This document shows positions 22,976-32,170 of a stretch of DNA of 64,000 nucleotides, in pieces. Every line of letters begins with the position of its first letter. Position 1 is the stretch's first letter. The stretch spans positions 1-64,000 of the forward strand of contig JAFSVK010000148.1 of NCBI GenBank assembly GCA_017444985.1, in the 5' to 3' direction. Under the pieces are notes generated by a model. It searched no databases. It was not told where the DNA came from and saw nothing but the letters and a program-made list of their open reading frames with translations. Origin of the DNA: Bacillota bacterium (GTDB taxonomy: Bacteria > Bacillota > Clostridia > Lachnospirales > CAG-274). The position numbers and the translations under genes were made by a program.

Positions 22976-23704
22976 TTACTCCAAACCGTAAATCTGTGCA
23001 TTTTCCTTGGCTTCAAGAATCGCACGCATTATGTAAAAATCCTCCGGGGTAGTTATTTTTATATTTTCGTTAGGACCATCCATCAAAAATAGATCCTTAC
23101 CATAGTATTGCATCATCGTACAGGAGTCTATAAAATCCGTCCTTCCCTCGCCTAATGCTTTTTTGTGTACAGATAAAATATCTTTAAGAAAAAAACTCTG
23201 TGGAGCCTTAGCGACTCTTGAGTTTTTTCTATCGGGTACGTAATTTATAAAAGAATTGTTTTCGTTTATAACAAGTATAGTTTCTTTCACTATAGCTGTC
23301 GTTATTGCAGAGCCGTTTTTCTTTACACTTGCGATATTATCGGTTATGACCTTTTCGTTTATTAGAGGGCGAACACCGTCATGTATAAGAACGATATCCT
23401 CATCTGTTTCGGATATTTCTTTGGCAGCTTTCAGACCATTGTATATAGATAGCTGACCGCTTGCTCCACCCGGAACGATTTTTTTGACTTTTTCTATTCT
23501 ATATTTAAACAATAATTCTTTGAAATAATCCATCCAATCCTCAATACATACCACAACTATGGCATCAATTTCGGAATGTTTCTCGAAATGTTCTATAGTA
23601 TGTATGATTATAGGCTTGCTGTACATTTCAAGAAATTGCTTTGGCAACTCCCTGCTGTGCATACGGCTGCCGACACCGCCTGCAAATATTACTGCTATAT
23701 TCAA
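22976..23704 (-). CDS. IspD/TarI-family cytidylyltransferase
   Basis: The 242-residue protein is a regular member of the IspD/TarI family: FAGGVGSRMHSRELPKQF at the start, GGASGQLSIYNGL in the middle, and an intact HDGVRPL nucleotide motif (108-114). The location inside a polysaccharide operon, next to an SDR and a CDP-glycerol-type polymerase, argues for a TarI-like role (CDP-ribitol or another CDP-polyol) rather than isoprenoid synthesis. It contrasts with the altered paralogue at 15.8-16.5 kb. Confidence 0.9.
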   Translation of the reverse strand: MNIAVIFAGGVGSRMHSRELPKQFLEMYSKPIIIHTIEHFEKHSEIDAIVVVCIEDWMDYFKELLFKYRIEKVKKIVPGGASGQLSIYNGLKAAKEISETDEDIVLIHDGVRPLINEKVITDNIASVKKNGSAITTAIVKETILVINENNSFINYVPDRKNSRVAKAPQSFFLKDILSVHKKALGEGRTDFIDSCTMMQYYGKDLFLMDGPNENIKITTPEDFYIMRAILEAKENAQIYGLE

Positions 23705-23731
23705 TTAACTAAAACTCCTTTATATATTTTT

Positions 23732-24619
23732 TTATAGTTGATATTCTATCAGTGCTCGTTTTTCTTTTACTGTTTCTTTTGGTGGTATCATGTATGAATC
23801 ACCGTATCTGAGTTTTAAATAATGTTCATAATTTAACGGTATTGGAAGAAGTAAATTTTCAAATTTTACTTTAGTATATGTGCAAAGTTTTTCTCTGTTA
23901 AAAATTTCACCGAAATAATGCTTTGCACCACTTGGGATAACTACATTTTGGGATGTTTCGTTTTTGCACATTGAAAAACATTTGTTAGCAAATGCCATCC
24001 ATTTTTCAATTGGTATTATTGAAAATATACGACCGATATAAAGTCTTTTATTTATTTCATTTCTTAATACTTTATTATTATCGGAATATTTCATAAGTGT
24101 TTTTTTGCAGTAGTTTACCCTTACAGAAGATATCACGCCCAACAATATAGTACACAAAGTACCGTGCAAATACTTCAAAATAACATTATTTGGAACATTT
24201 TCCAATAAAAAAATATCAATATACAAACCATTATGTCCATCATCAACTGACAAAAGGCTTCTGAATTTAGTGTTTTTCTTGAATATTCTTGGATAATGTA
24301 AAATATAACCGTCGTCCCCGGGAGAAGCTAAATAATATTTATCATTATCCTGAAATTTTGATTTTAATTTATCGAATTCAAAGCGAGTCATTATAACATC
24401 TATGTCGTCATCCCATGGAATGAAGCCTTTATGTCTGACTGCACCGAGCATATTACCGGCGGTCAAGGACCATTTTATGTTATATTCGTTGCATATATCA
24501 GAAAAATCTTTTATCATATCCAACAGAACTTTATGGAGTATTGTTAACTCGTCATTATTAAGCAACTTTATTTCTTTATTTTCTTCGCCTAATTTTTTGA
24601 TTACCGTATGCAAATTCAT
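23732..24619 (-). CDS. LicD-family phosphotransferase 2
   Basis: The 295-residue protein has the same core as the other LicD gene (AGNMLGAVRHKGF then IPWDDDIDVIM) but differs widely elsewhere. It ends with the conserved NYEHYLKLRYGDSYMIPP, where LicD proteins usually have YxxxLxxxYGDYxxxP. It likely transfers a phospho-substituent to the surface glycan. The coding sequence is notably AT-rich, as are its neighbours, consistent with an operon of foreign origin. Confidence 0.92.
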   Translation of the reverse strand: MNLHTVIKKLGEENKEIKLLNNDELTILHKVLLDMIKDFSDICNEYNIKWSLTAGNMLGAVRHKGFIPWDDDIDVIMTRFEFDKLKSKFQDNDKYYLASPGDDGYILHYPRIFKKNTKFRSLLSVDDGHNGLYIDIFLLENVPNNVILKYLHGTLCTILLGVISSVRVNYCKKTLMKYSDNNKVLRNEINKRLYIGRIFSIIPIEKWMAFANKCFSMCKNETSQNVVIPSGAKHYFGEIFNREKLCTYTKVKFENLLLPIPLNYEHYLKLRYGDSYMIPPKETVKEKRALIEYQL

Positions 24620-24648
24620 AATTTTACCTTTTATTATATATGTTACAT

Positions 24649-25881
24649 TTATTTGTGTTTTTTTATAAAGTTTTTTATATTTTGTGGAATAAGAGCCTTG
24701 ATCCTACTGGTATATTTTTTTAATCCGATTTTTTTGTGCATACTTTCAACTGCACTCCAGCCACCGTTCTTATAGACTTCCAACACTGCTTCTCTATTTC
24801 CGGGGGTGCTGGGTTTTCTTAGCTGTGTATTTCCGGCTGCTACTTTTTCAAAATGAGATGGTTTAAGTTCGGCATATTTTTCTATTTCAGACACCATCTG
24901 ACGACCTTTTTCCGTATTGACAATCACTGCGGAAATACCCTTTTTTTCATCCCATCCGTTTTTTTCTATATATTCCGGATGTGCCTTTTCTATCCCCCAA
25001 TAATCGCCAAGGGTCAGATCTGCAGGTCTGTGAGGACAGGCATATTTGCATTTATAGCAATTTTCCCTGAATATTTGACCTTTTGTAAAATAATATAAAT
25101 ATGGAGACTCACTTTCCCACAAAACCTTGTTTATCAATTTAGTATCTGTTTTAATAACAATACTTCCGTTTATACCCCATCCCAAAGCTTTATCACGAAA
25201 AGTAAATTTCTTTATTTTCCCGCCAAAAGAGTTTTCTATTTGCTTTAAATAATCGCAAAACATCCTATTGTTAGGCACTCCATGACAAATTACATCTGTT
25301 GTATACAACCTATCGTATTTTTCCCCGAGATATCCATATAGTCCTGCTATCTGACAAGGTGTTCCTGAATATAGAACAGATCTTCCTAAGAGCAATTCCT
25401 GCTTAACTTGTGAATATGTTGTGTTGGTATCGCTTTGCAAATACTTTGAACCTTGCAATGCTTTTAAATCCTGAATACTGTCTGCCTTTATATGCTTAAC
25501 ATTCCAATCCTGTGTAAAAGAGGCACCAAATACCACACCGCCTTTTTTAAGCATCATTTTGGCAACTACTGTAAATATCCCGCCGGAAGCACAATACATG
25601 ATTTCATCGATATTTTTATTGACCGCTGCATAGGTCAATAGCGGAACATTATGGGTTTGAGAGTTTTGATATGCACATACCCGTTTGCACGCCCCACATC
25701 CGATACACAATTTTTTATTGATTGTAGGATACAAAAAACCATAATCATCCTCTTCCATTGCTATTGCATTGCAGGGGCATATATTAAGGCAAGCTCCGCA
25801 ACCACAGCAATCAGCTTTTATCTCATATAAAATTGGTATATTTTTGTTTGTTTGATTTTCAGACATTTTTAAATTATTCAT
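24649..25881 (-). CDS. Fe-S protein, F420 hydrogenase/dehydrogenase beta-like
   Basis: Two ferredoxin-type 4Fe-4S motifs open the protein (CCGCGACLNICPCNAI and CIGCGACKRVCAYQ), followed by the FrhB-like domains with the conserved GTPCQIAGL segment and a CYKCKYACPHRPADLTLGDYWG cysteine region. Proteins of this kind often sit beside polysaccharide pyruvyl transferases in surface-glycan clusters, as here with the gene at 27.1-28.2 kb; the exact redox role is unknown. Start choice is uncertain: ATG at 25881 overlaps the polymerase stop (ATGAATAA) and gives about 410 residues; ATG at 25866 is the alternative. Confidence 0.88.
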   Translation of the reverse strand: MNNLKMSENQTNKNIPILYEIKADCCGCGACLNICPCNAIAMEEDDYGFLYPTINKKLCIGCGACKRVCAYQNSQTHNVPLLTYAAVNKNIDEIMYCASGGIFTVVAKMMLKKGGVVFGASFTQDWNVKHIKADSIQDLKALQGSKYLQSDTNTTYSQVKQELLLGRSVLYSGTPCQIAGLYGYLGEKYDRLYTTDVICHGVPNNRMFCDYLKQIENSFGGKIKKFTFRDKALGWGINGSIVIKTDTKLINKVLWESESPYLYYFTKGQIFRENCYKCKYACPHRPADLTLGDYWGIEKAHPEYIEKNGWDEKKGISAVIVNTEKGRQMVSEIEKYAELKPSHFEKVAAGNTQLRKPSTPGNREAVLEVYKNGGWSAVESMHKKIGLKKYTSRIKALIPQNIKNFIKKHK

Positions 25882-27124
25882 TTCTTTTATGCATAGATTG
25901 TACTGTGGAACCAAGATTTTTATTACTCATTAAACCGCATACACTGAAAAAGGACAAAACGATCCAATTTGTTGCATCCAAATCTGCAAAAACTAAAAAA
26001 AACATATATACAACAAGCATCAGGAAAATGCCTTTGCCCCAGACGGAATATTTAAGATTTTTAAACAATGCGGTATATAAAATAAAAAAAGCTGTTACAA
26101 AAACACATAATCCCAATATACCAGTTTTGTAGAATATCCCTATATATGTACAATGCGATCCGTAAGGATATTTTCCGAACATATATTTTATTCCCATACC
26201 TATAAACGGAGATTCAGTCCATGCTTTTTTTATACTGTTGTGGTATATACTAAACCGGGTTGAATTGCTACCATCTCTACTGTTAAAAAAATTCCAAAAA
26301 TTGCTTTTAATATAATTGAAATTGGTTAGAACAAAAAAAAGTATGATTACCGTTGCGAAGATGCATACCAAATGTTTTACACGGATTTTCGAGTTATTAA
26401 ATATTACACCAAGCAGGATCACTAACTGTGATAAACATATTACAGTGCCTATTCGCGAATGAGTTGCAAAAATGGGAACAAAAGAAAATACGCCGAATAA
26501 AAACAATAGCCACGGTTTTGTGCGACTTGAAACTGCACTGTATACATACAGAGGAAACGAAAAAATAAACATATGGCTCGGACAAAGAACAGTGTCCATA
26601 AAGCCACAAAATCTTGTTGTAACACCTGTTGATAAGTAATCAGCTTTTCGAAGCACCAAATTCATACCCGCGATTGTATATACATTTTTTTTTGAAAAAA
26701 GACTCAAAGCATATACAGCAAAAAGAATAATAAAATTAATTATAATATACCTATTTATAGTTTTTAATTCATTTAATCCCAGATTGTTTCTATACCTAAA
26801 AACTGAATAGAATATAGCCGCCAACACCCAAATCAAAGAGGTATTAATAGCTGCAAAAATTCTTGATTTATCAGGATCATTAATTATACACTGCATTACT
26901 ACTGCAATGAGTTGTATGATACTCATAATTATTATTATTTTGGAAAAAATATGCAAATGTATTCTGTTTTGCTTACCAATGATTAAAAGTAAAGCTACAT
27001 AAACTAAAAATTGCAATGCTTTTGGTAGTATAATTATAATCCATAGATATTTAAAAATTGCATATTCTATATTGCTTGGTTTAAACTTAATTACAAAACT
27101 GTTTTTTGAATTGATTTTAATCAT
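25874..27124 (-). CDS. O-antigen polymerase-like membrane protein (Wzy)
   Basis: The protein has about 416 residues and ten or more hydrophobic segments, with a large external loop between later segments (GMGIKYMFGKYPYGSHCTYIG), the arrangement of Wzy/O-antigen-ligase proteins. It would join flipped repeat units. Primary sequence in this family is poorly conserved, so the assignment rests on topology and on position between flippase and glycosyltransferases. The ATG at 27124 overlaps the pyruvyl transferase stop (ATGATTAA); an ATG seven codons upstream would overlap that gene further. Confidence 0.8.
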   Translation of the reverse strand: MIKINSKNSFVIKFKPSNIEYAIFKYLWIIIILPKALQFLVYVALLLIIGKQNRIHLHIFSKIIIIMSIIQLIAVVMQCIINDPDKSRIFAAINTSLIWVLAAIFYSVFRYRNNLGLNELKTINRYIIINFIILFAVYALSLFSKKNVYTIAGMNLVLRKADYLSTGVTTRFCGFMDTVLCPSHMFIFSFPLYVYSAVSSRTKPWLLFLFGVFSFVPIFATHSRIGTVICLSQLVILLGVIFNNSKIRVKHLVCIFATVIILFFVLTNFNYIKSNFWNFFNSRDGSNSTRFSIYHNSIKKAWTESPFIGMGIKYMFGKYPYGSHCTYIGIFYKTGILGLCVFVTAFFILYTALFKNLKYSVWGKGIFLMLVVYMFFLVFADLDATNWIVLSFFSVCGLMSNKNLGSTVQSMHKRNE

Positions 27125-28232
27125 ACTTTTTGACCCAATTTTCAAAATAAGACTTGGTATGTATTCGTTCAGATTCGATTATGGTATCAGCGTAAGAATA
27201 ATCAAAACATTTTGTTAGAAAGCTTGATAATTGATCAATATTTTGCAAAACGCGATGCCTCAGTTTCAATCGTTCAAGCAAATCAACCAATTTTTCTGTG
27301 TTACCGTATCCTTTTTCTCTTACAAACGAAACAAATCGTCGCTGTGTAATTACAGATAATATGGTGCCGTGAAAGGTATCTGTTACAACACATTTAGCGT
27401 TCTTAAAATATGCAATGACCTTAAACGGATCGCAATCAATGAATTTATCGCAAACCCCTTGCACGCCACCTATGCAAAAAACTTTTAATTTATGTTTATT
27501 TGCATACGCTCTGATATACTTACATTCTTCCTTACTAAAGCGTCCCGAATAGCCATATAAAATCATATAATCTTTTTCATCTATATTGGTGGGAATCTCG
27601 TTGCATTTGCCGATATAATCATATGCCAATACCGGATCCAAATGATATTCCGGAGTTTTTCCGGTAAGAGTCTCAACAATTTGTCCGCTGTTTTTATCTC
27701 TTACAGAAACAGCGTCAAAATCCTTGAGCCATTCTACAACCTTCTGATCCACATCGTATTTTTTCAACTTATCCAAAGTGGTATTACCAAATGATGCAGC
27801 ATAAGAAATAATATGTTTTGCGTTGCTGTTTTGCCCGAAGAGTTCCGGAGAAAATCCTACATTAGTATTATCCTGAACACAGTTAAATACCTCGTCGCTG
27901 CCTATAACAAGCAGATCCAACTCGGGGCTGTAATTATACTCATTATCTATTCCCAAGTGCGGATAATAATTTGAAGCGTAATTTTTCTTATAATTAATAA
28001 ATCTTATTTTTTCTTTTAACGGGGCGCTATACTTCAGACTTTCAAAAGCTTTAGCGATTTTTCTCCTTGCGCCTCTTCCGCCGTTAGGAGGGATAAGTGT
28101 TTCACCAGGATGATAATCCACAAATTGTACATCACATCCAAGTTCCTTTAGTATTTGTTTTAAGCCATATGCTTGAAGAAAAGAGCCGTAATTGGCAATC
28201 CTTTGCATTGATAATATTCCAACTTTTATCAT
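27117..28232 (-). CDS. Polysaccharide pyruvyl transferase family protein
   Basis: The 371-residue protein is of the CsaB/WcaK type, which adds a pyruvyl ketal from phosphoenolpyruvate to a sugar and so brings a negative charge. It shows the family opening GILSMQRIANYGSFLQAYGL, a middle SGRFSKEEC region, and the C-terminal VVTDTFHGTILSV, the hallmark (TDxFHGxxxS) of the family. It overlaps the downstream polymerase gene by eight bases and the upstream PssE-like gene by four, and pairs with the Fe-S protein gene two positions downstream. Confidence 0.92.
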   Translation of the reverse strand: MIKVGILSMQRIANYGSFLQAYGLKQILKELGCDVQFVDYHPGETLIPPNGGRGARRKIAKAFESLKYSAPLKEKIRFINYKKNYASNYYPHLGIDNEYNYSPELDLLVIGSDEVFNCVQDNTNVGFSPELFGQNSNAKHIISYAASFGNTTLDKLKKYDVDQKVVEWLKDFDAVSVRDKNSGQIVETLTGKTPEYHLDPVLAYDYIGKCNEIPTNIDEKDYMILYGYSGRFSKEECKYIRAYANKHKLKVFCIGGVQGVCDKFIDCDPFKVIAYFKNAKCVVTDTFHGTILSVITQRRFVSFVREKGYGNTEKLVDLLERLKLRHRVLQNIDQLSSFLTKCFDYSYADTIIESERIHTKSYFENWVKKYD

Positions 28233-28741
28233 TTTCTGTTTTTCCCTTCAAACATCTCGGAGACCATTTTTTCGAGTTCTATGTTAAATTTGGTATTATT
28301 ACTGTTATTCCCGCCGTTCATACCTTTAACAGCTTCTTCATAATTGACTATTAAATCTTTAAGTTTATCTATGTCTATAACAGTAACAATTGTACCCATC
28401 CTCTTTTCAACTTCTTGAGCAAAGGAAACCTGATGATCATTAACATGTTCATCAAATTTTTTCTGTCTGGGTACAACTATAGGCGTTTTACCGACTTGCA
28501 GCGGCATTATAAAACTTGAAGGTCCGCCGTGAGCAATTACAATTCTTGCTTCATCTACAAGTTTTATCATCTGTTGATACGGATAAAGCTTTTGCCATTT
28601 ACAGTATTTGGGTTCGTATGTGCTGTAACCAATCTGCATGACCACATCTTCGGTTATGATTCCATCTTTTTTTAAATTGTCAATATATTCTATTAATCGA
28701 TTAAATTGCTGCTCATGTGTACCAACAGTAACAAAAATCAT
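28229..28741 (-). CDS. PssE/Alg13-like glycosyltransferase subunit
   Basis: The 170-residue protein starts MIFVTVGTHEQQFNRLIEYI and contains the nucleotide-sugar-binding VIAHGGPSSFIMPL and PIVVPRQKKFDEHVNDHQ segments, i.e. the catalytic half of a split GT28-like (Alg13/PssE) transferase. The partner half is the gene just upstream. Its stop overlaps the pyruvyl transferase start by four bases. Confidence 0.92.
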   Translation of the reverse strand: MIFVTVGTHEQQFNRLIEYIDNLKKDGIITEDVVMQIGYSTYEPKYCKWQKLYPYQQMIKLVDEARIVIAHGGPSSFIMPLQVGKTPIVVPRQKKFDEHVNDHQVSFAQEVEKRMGTIVTVIDIDKLKDLIVNYEEAVKGMNGGNNSNNTKFNIELEKMVSEMFEGKNRK

Positions 28742-28752
28742 AATTATTCCCC

Positions 28753-29202
28753 TTAAAAAATACTTCCCAAGTTTATAGCCTTAGGATATACCTTTTTCAT
28801 CTCTTCCCATTCAACAATAAATTTATCTGTAACGGGATAGCACATTTTTCCTGCGATTGTCGGTGCATCTATACGGTCAAAAACTTCTATATAAACCGTT
28901 TTCGCACCCAATAATTTTCCTATCCAAAAAAAAGGAACCGCTGCAGCCGCACCGGATGATATTATTACATCCGGCTTTTCTTTTGGCAGAATTTTGATTG
29001 CCTTTATCGTGTTTATTATTAAAGCCTTAATACTCCTGTTGCTTGGGTAGTAGCATGGATACATCTTTTCACCTTCAAGAAGACTTCTTGCATCCTCCTT
29101 GTCAAAAGTTACCCAAAATCTCTCTTTATCCTGCCAAAAAGGCTTTAACATATATAGATGTGTTAGGTGTCCACCGGATGAGCCTACAAGACAAACTTTC
29201 AT
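28753..29202 (-). CDS. PssD/Alg14-like glycosyltransferase subunit
   Basis: The 149-residue protein begins KVCLVGSSGGHLTHLYML, then FWVTFDKEDARSLLEGE and VIISSGAAAAVPFFWIGKLLGAK, the hydrophobic membrane-docking part of Alg14/PssD. It recruits the PssE-like subunit to the membrane, where the two act as one transferase adding an early sugar of the repeat unit. Eleven bases separate the two genes. Confidence 0.92.
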   Translation of the reverse strand: MKVCLVGSSGGHLTHLYMLKPFWQDKERFWVTFDKEDARSLLEGEKMYPCYYPSNRSIKALIINTIKAIKILPKEKPDVIISSGAAAAVPFFWIGKLLGAKTVYIEVFDRIDAPTIAGKMCYPVTDKFIVEWEEMKKVYPKAINLGSIF

Positions 29203-29208
29203 TTTTCA

Positions 29209-30387
29209 TTAGTCCTTTCTTAATCCCACAGATTTCATCATTTCCAAATGTTTCAAAGCATCATTGTTATTCAAAAACGCATTTTTAACTCTTTCAAAAC
29301 TTTTTTCTTTTTGCTTAAATAATCTGAAATGCCACATTTTAAGCCATCCGTATGGCAACAGAATTTTGGGTGAGCTCTTTGCCCAACTATATCTGCGCTG
29401 TAATTCTGCATGACTCGGGAAAATGATTTTCAGCATTTTAATCACTCTTCCGGCAAGCGAAGAATCACCCTCGTTTATCCTTATCGCATCTAAATTTTTA
29501 TCTTCATATCCGAAGACCCCGCCGTCTATCATATATTCGATGATCTTATCATTAACTTCAACTTTTTCAACGGGACTTTTGACATTGAATAAATCAATTC
29601 CGATTGACAGTATGCACTCGGTAAAGTCCCACACGCCAAACTGCACCAATACAGATCTTATATACTCCCAATCCATATCTTTGTGGCGTTTTATATAAAA
29701 TACAATGTCCAACAACATTCTTATTCCGCATCCGCCGTCAACAAAATGTTTGGCCATATGCAGAATAATGTAAGCAAAATGTTCATTAACATCAAACTCA
29801 TAGGTTAAATTATTAATGTTTACAGCATGTTCAAAACAGCTTTTGTAGTACTCCTTAAGGTTGATGCCATTGAAAAACTCTTTTTCAAACAAACTTGTAT
29901 GTATTTCAAATAAAACACCGTTTTTCTTATAATTAAGAACTTCCGAGTGCGACGAATATTCATCAAACTCAAAACCATTGTTTTTCAGTAGCTCATATAC
30001 CTTTTCACGATTTTCGCTGTCGATTATAATATCAATATCACCCATAGTCCTTAATTCGGGTGTTGGATATAGTTCTTTAATAACAATACCCTTGAATAAT
30101 ATGTGTCTTATGGAATGTTCCGTCATCAACTTAATAACTTCATTTGCAACATATTCCTGCTTAACAGAATACACAACTGTAGCATTAAATATATTTTCAT
30201 ATTTGCTCATAATTGTATCTTCTAAAACTATTTTATTTTGCTTCAAAGTTGAATAAACGACAGCTTCAAGACTATTAATTTTTGCTAAATGAAATATTTC
30301 GTTATAGTCGGGTTTTTCAAGTTCTATATCTGTTCCATTTACGTAGGCATTAAGAATATTCAAAAAATTTTGTTTTTGTCTTTCCAT
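29209..30387 (-). CDS. Nucleotidyltransferase-fold protein (NTP_transf_5)
   Basis: The protein (about 392 residues) matches the uncharacterised nucleotidyltransferase family often found in capsule and lasso-peptide clusters: a helical N-terminus, then ILFKGIVIKELYPTPELRTMGDIDIIID at about 95-120, with the polymerase-beta-type GDxD metal pair in MGDIDIII. Its substrate is unknown. It is the first gene of the polysaccharide operon. ATG at 30387 follows GAGGGGC; a GTG four codons upstream is the alternative. Confidence 0.85.
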   Translation of the reverse strand: MERQKQNFLNILNAYVNGTDIELEKPDYNEIFHLAKINSLEAVVYSTLKQNKIVLEDTIMSKYENIFNATVVYSVKQEYVANEVIKLMTEHSIRHILFKGIVIKELYPTPELRTMGDIDIIIDSENREKVYELLKNNGFEFDEYSSHSEVLNYKKNGVLFEIHTSLFEKEFFNGINLKEYYKSCFEHAVNINNLTYEFDVNEHFAYIILHMAKHFVDGGCGIRMLLDIVFYIKRHKDMDWEYIRSVLVQFGVWDFTECILSIGIDLFNVKSPVEKVEVNDKIIEYMIDGGVFGYEDKNLDAIRINEGDSSLAGRVIKMLKIIFPSHAELQRRYSWAKSSPKILLPYGWLKMWHFRLFKQKEKSFERVKNAFLNNNDALKHLEMMKSVGLRKD

Positions 30388-30428
30388 AATGCCCCTCACC
30401 CGTAAAAATTTTCCAAAATCATTTTACT

Positions 30429-30445
30429 TTAGGTAATCTACCTAA
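30429..30445. promoter_or_regulatory. Perfect palindrome in the polysaccharide leader
   Basis: TTAGGTA-ATC-TACCTAA has perfect 7-bp arms and a three-base centre. It lies between the operon promoter and the first gene, about 55 bases downstream of the expected transcription start, where a bound protein could block elongation. It might also be a recombination half-site left by the neighbouring dead recombinase. Confidence 0.5.
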
Positions 30446-30498
30446 TTTCTTGTACTATTAAATCACTGTATCTAACATCACACTTTACTTCAGAATAT

Positions 30499-30528
30499 AC
30501 TATATCACAAAACAAAATTCACTGTCAA
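30499..30528 (-). promoter_or_regulatory. Promoter of the polysaccharide operon
   Basis: On the minus strand TTGACA (perfect) and TATAGT (5 of 6) are separated by 18 bases, with TGTGA directly before the -10 box, giving an extended -10. It is the only strong promoter seen upstream of the 16-kb operon. The following leader of about 105 bases carries the palindrome at 30429-30445. Confidence 0.7.
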
Positions 30529-30630
30529 TAGTACATTATAACAAAATTTTTTAATTCATTATCCATATTATAAAATAATTGGTATGTGGTGTTTATAAAA
30601 TTGCCCTAAATTAACAATTTCACACAAAAA

Positions 30631-30729
30631 TTGACGGTAAAACGGTTTAATTTTATGCCAAATATAGCAAATATGCTTATTAAACCACCTAAAAACGGTA
30701 AAAATTTTTATACCGTCATTTACCGTCAA
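30631..30729. promoter_or_regulatory. ACGGTA repeat cluster ahead of recombinase remnant
   Basis: TTGACGGTAAA (30631-30641) is matched in inverted form by TTTACCGTCAA (30719-30729), and a second inverted pair ACGGTA/TACCGT (30695-30700 and 30711-30716) lies inside. Such clusters next to integrase genes are typical of arm-binding, attachment or self-regulation sites. The 90 bases to the left (30540-30630) hold nothing I recognise. Confidence 0.45.
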
Positions 30730-30746
30730 GCAAGGAGGATATTATC

Positions 30747-31674
30747 ATGGCAAGAAACTGAAAAAATATTTACAGAAGAAAAGACGGAAGATGCGAGGGT
30801 CGCATATATTACGATGGGCGAAAATACAAGTCTGTATACGGACGCACCTATAAAGAGGTCTACGAAAAGATGATAAAACTCCGTTGTAAGATGGGGTTTA
30901 AAGATTCAAAGGACTACTATTTTAATACCCTTGCGGAGCCGTGGCTTGAGGATAGGGAAAGTACCGTCAAAAAAAGTTCAGTCGTTGCCTATCGTACAAA
31001 GCCGGAAAATCACATTCTGCCGTATTTCACCGATGTGTTTATCTCAAAAGTTACCAATAAAACTTTATCGGCTTTTGTTGCTCTTAAGAGGGCGGAAGGT
31101 CTATCGGATAAATATATATCGGATATGCTGATTATTATTAAATCTGTTAATGCTTGGGCAGAAGAAAACTATTCTGTGAAAAACAACATAAAAAATTTCA
31201 AAACCGTTCATCAAATTTAAGCTTTTAAGTGAAGATGAACAAAACAGGTTACACAAGTACCTTTCCGAGAAATCCGACTGCACATCAATTTCTTTGCTTA
31301 CAGAAATGTATACGGGATTGAGAATAGGCGAATTGTGTGCTTTAAGATGGGAAGATATTGATTTTGAAAATAATGTTATCGGGGTCAATAAGAGTGTTCA
31401 GCGTTTACCCGATAGCACAACAGGTAAGACAAGAGTAATGGTAACATCTACCAAGACTTCATCTTCCGACAGAGTTATACCTATTTCATCGTTTCTCAAA
31501 ACCAAACTTAAAGAAGTTCAAAAAGCCGATAATTGCTACCTTTTATCCGGCAGCGAGAAAATTGTAGAACCTCGAACTTTAACAAATCGATTTAAAGCCG
31601 TACTTAGAGCCGTAGGTATTAGCAATGTCAATTTTCATTCATTGCGTCACGGATTTGCAATTCGGTCATATTGA
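30747..31674 (+). pseudogene. Broken tyrosine recombinase/integrase
   Basis: A start with AAGGAGG at 30732-30738 leads into a phage/transposon-type integrase that is disabled at three places. Codon 5 is a TGA (30759-30761) where relatives continue directly into RRKDGR. A one-base shift near 31200 separates the DNA-binding core (SAM-like domain with LSAFVALKRAEGLSDKYIS) from the catalytic half (TGLRIGELCALRWEDID with the first catalytic Arg). The C-terminus stops right after HSLRHGFA, so the last His and the nucleophile Tyr are missing. It is a relic of an integrative element. Confidence 0.85.
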
Positions 31675-32032
31675 TAGGATAATTCGAGAGACAGGGAAGG
31701 ATTTTGAAGATAGGGAGCATATAATATATGTAAATGCAGCCTATAAAGACGATTCTACGGTTTTGGGTAAACTTATTCATGATTTTACATTTAGTGACCC
31801 AGACGATATGATGATTCCGGAAATATCTCGGAACGCAAATGAATGGAAGAACACTAAGAAGGGAGTGGATAGTATGTGTAAGCTTGTTGAGGATTATGTA
31901 AGAGAAGAAAAAAATAATCTAACTAATGTTATCAAAAAAGCACCTTTCGGGGTGCTTTTTTTGTGGGAAAATTTCTGTGAGATGCCATTGTTAAATGTTT
32001 ATAGCAGTCTTTATATTTTAGTGCAAAAGTGA
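31664..32032 (+). pseudogene. C-terminal fragment of Rpn/PD-(D/E)XK transposase-like protein
   Basis: The frame picks up at HIDRIIRETGKDFEDREHIIYVN and continues KLIHDFTFSDPDDMM and GVDSMCKLVEDYVREE, which is the C-terminal part of the Rpn (recombination-promoting nuclease/PDDEXK_2) family. The nuclease domain itself is absent, and the fragment is joined directly to the cut end of the integrase. The frame runs on through a terminator hairpin (31934-31962), so its natural end was probably near 31912. It encodes no intact activity. Confidence 0.7.
31934..31962 (+). terminator. Terminator after the Rpn fragment
   Basis: AAAAAAGCACC and GGTGCTTTTTT form an 11-bp stem with a six-base loop and end in T residues. 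Because the stem is A-rich before and T-rich after, it may work in both directions. Confidence 0.85.
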
Positions 32033-32044
32033 TGTCTACTCCCG

Positions 32045-32074
32045 GCGGAACGACACGTGGGTCGTTCCCTACAG
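32045..32074 (-). repeat. REP-like palindromic repeat, copy 2
   Basis: The reverse complement of the element at 2928-2957, matching at nearly all 30 positions with a few substitutions (ACCCACGTG against ACCCGCGTG), and again forming a GGAACGAC/GTCGTTCC hairpin. The rest of the gap up to the addB promoter holds no recognisable feature. Confidence 0.6.
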
Positions 32075-32170
32075 GTTGTACAACAGAGTTTTGTTTAATC
32101 CAAAGTTTCTGCGATAAATTAGGATCAAATGTTCCTTCGCCGTTTTTATTATTATAACTTAAATTTTATA

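Noticed and set aside
22976-23704. IspD of the methylerythritol phosphate pathway
   Set aside because: The family fits, but the location inside a polysaccharide operon beside an SDR and a CDP-polyol polymerase favours a TarI-like role.
31940-32170. Open minus-strand stretch containing GEGTFDPNLSQKLWIKQ
   Set aside because: It lacks a start and runs through the REP-like repeat and a terminator; no family recognised, so not called.
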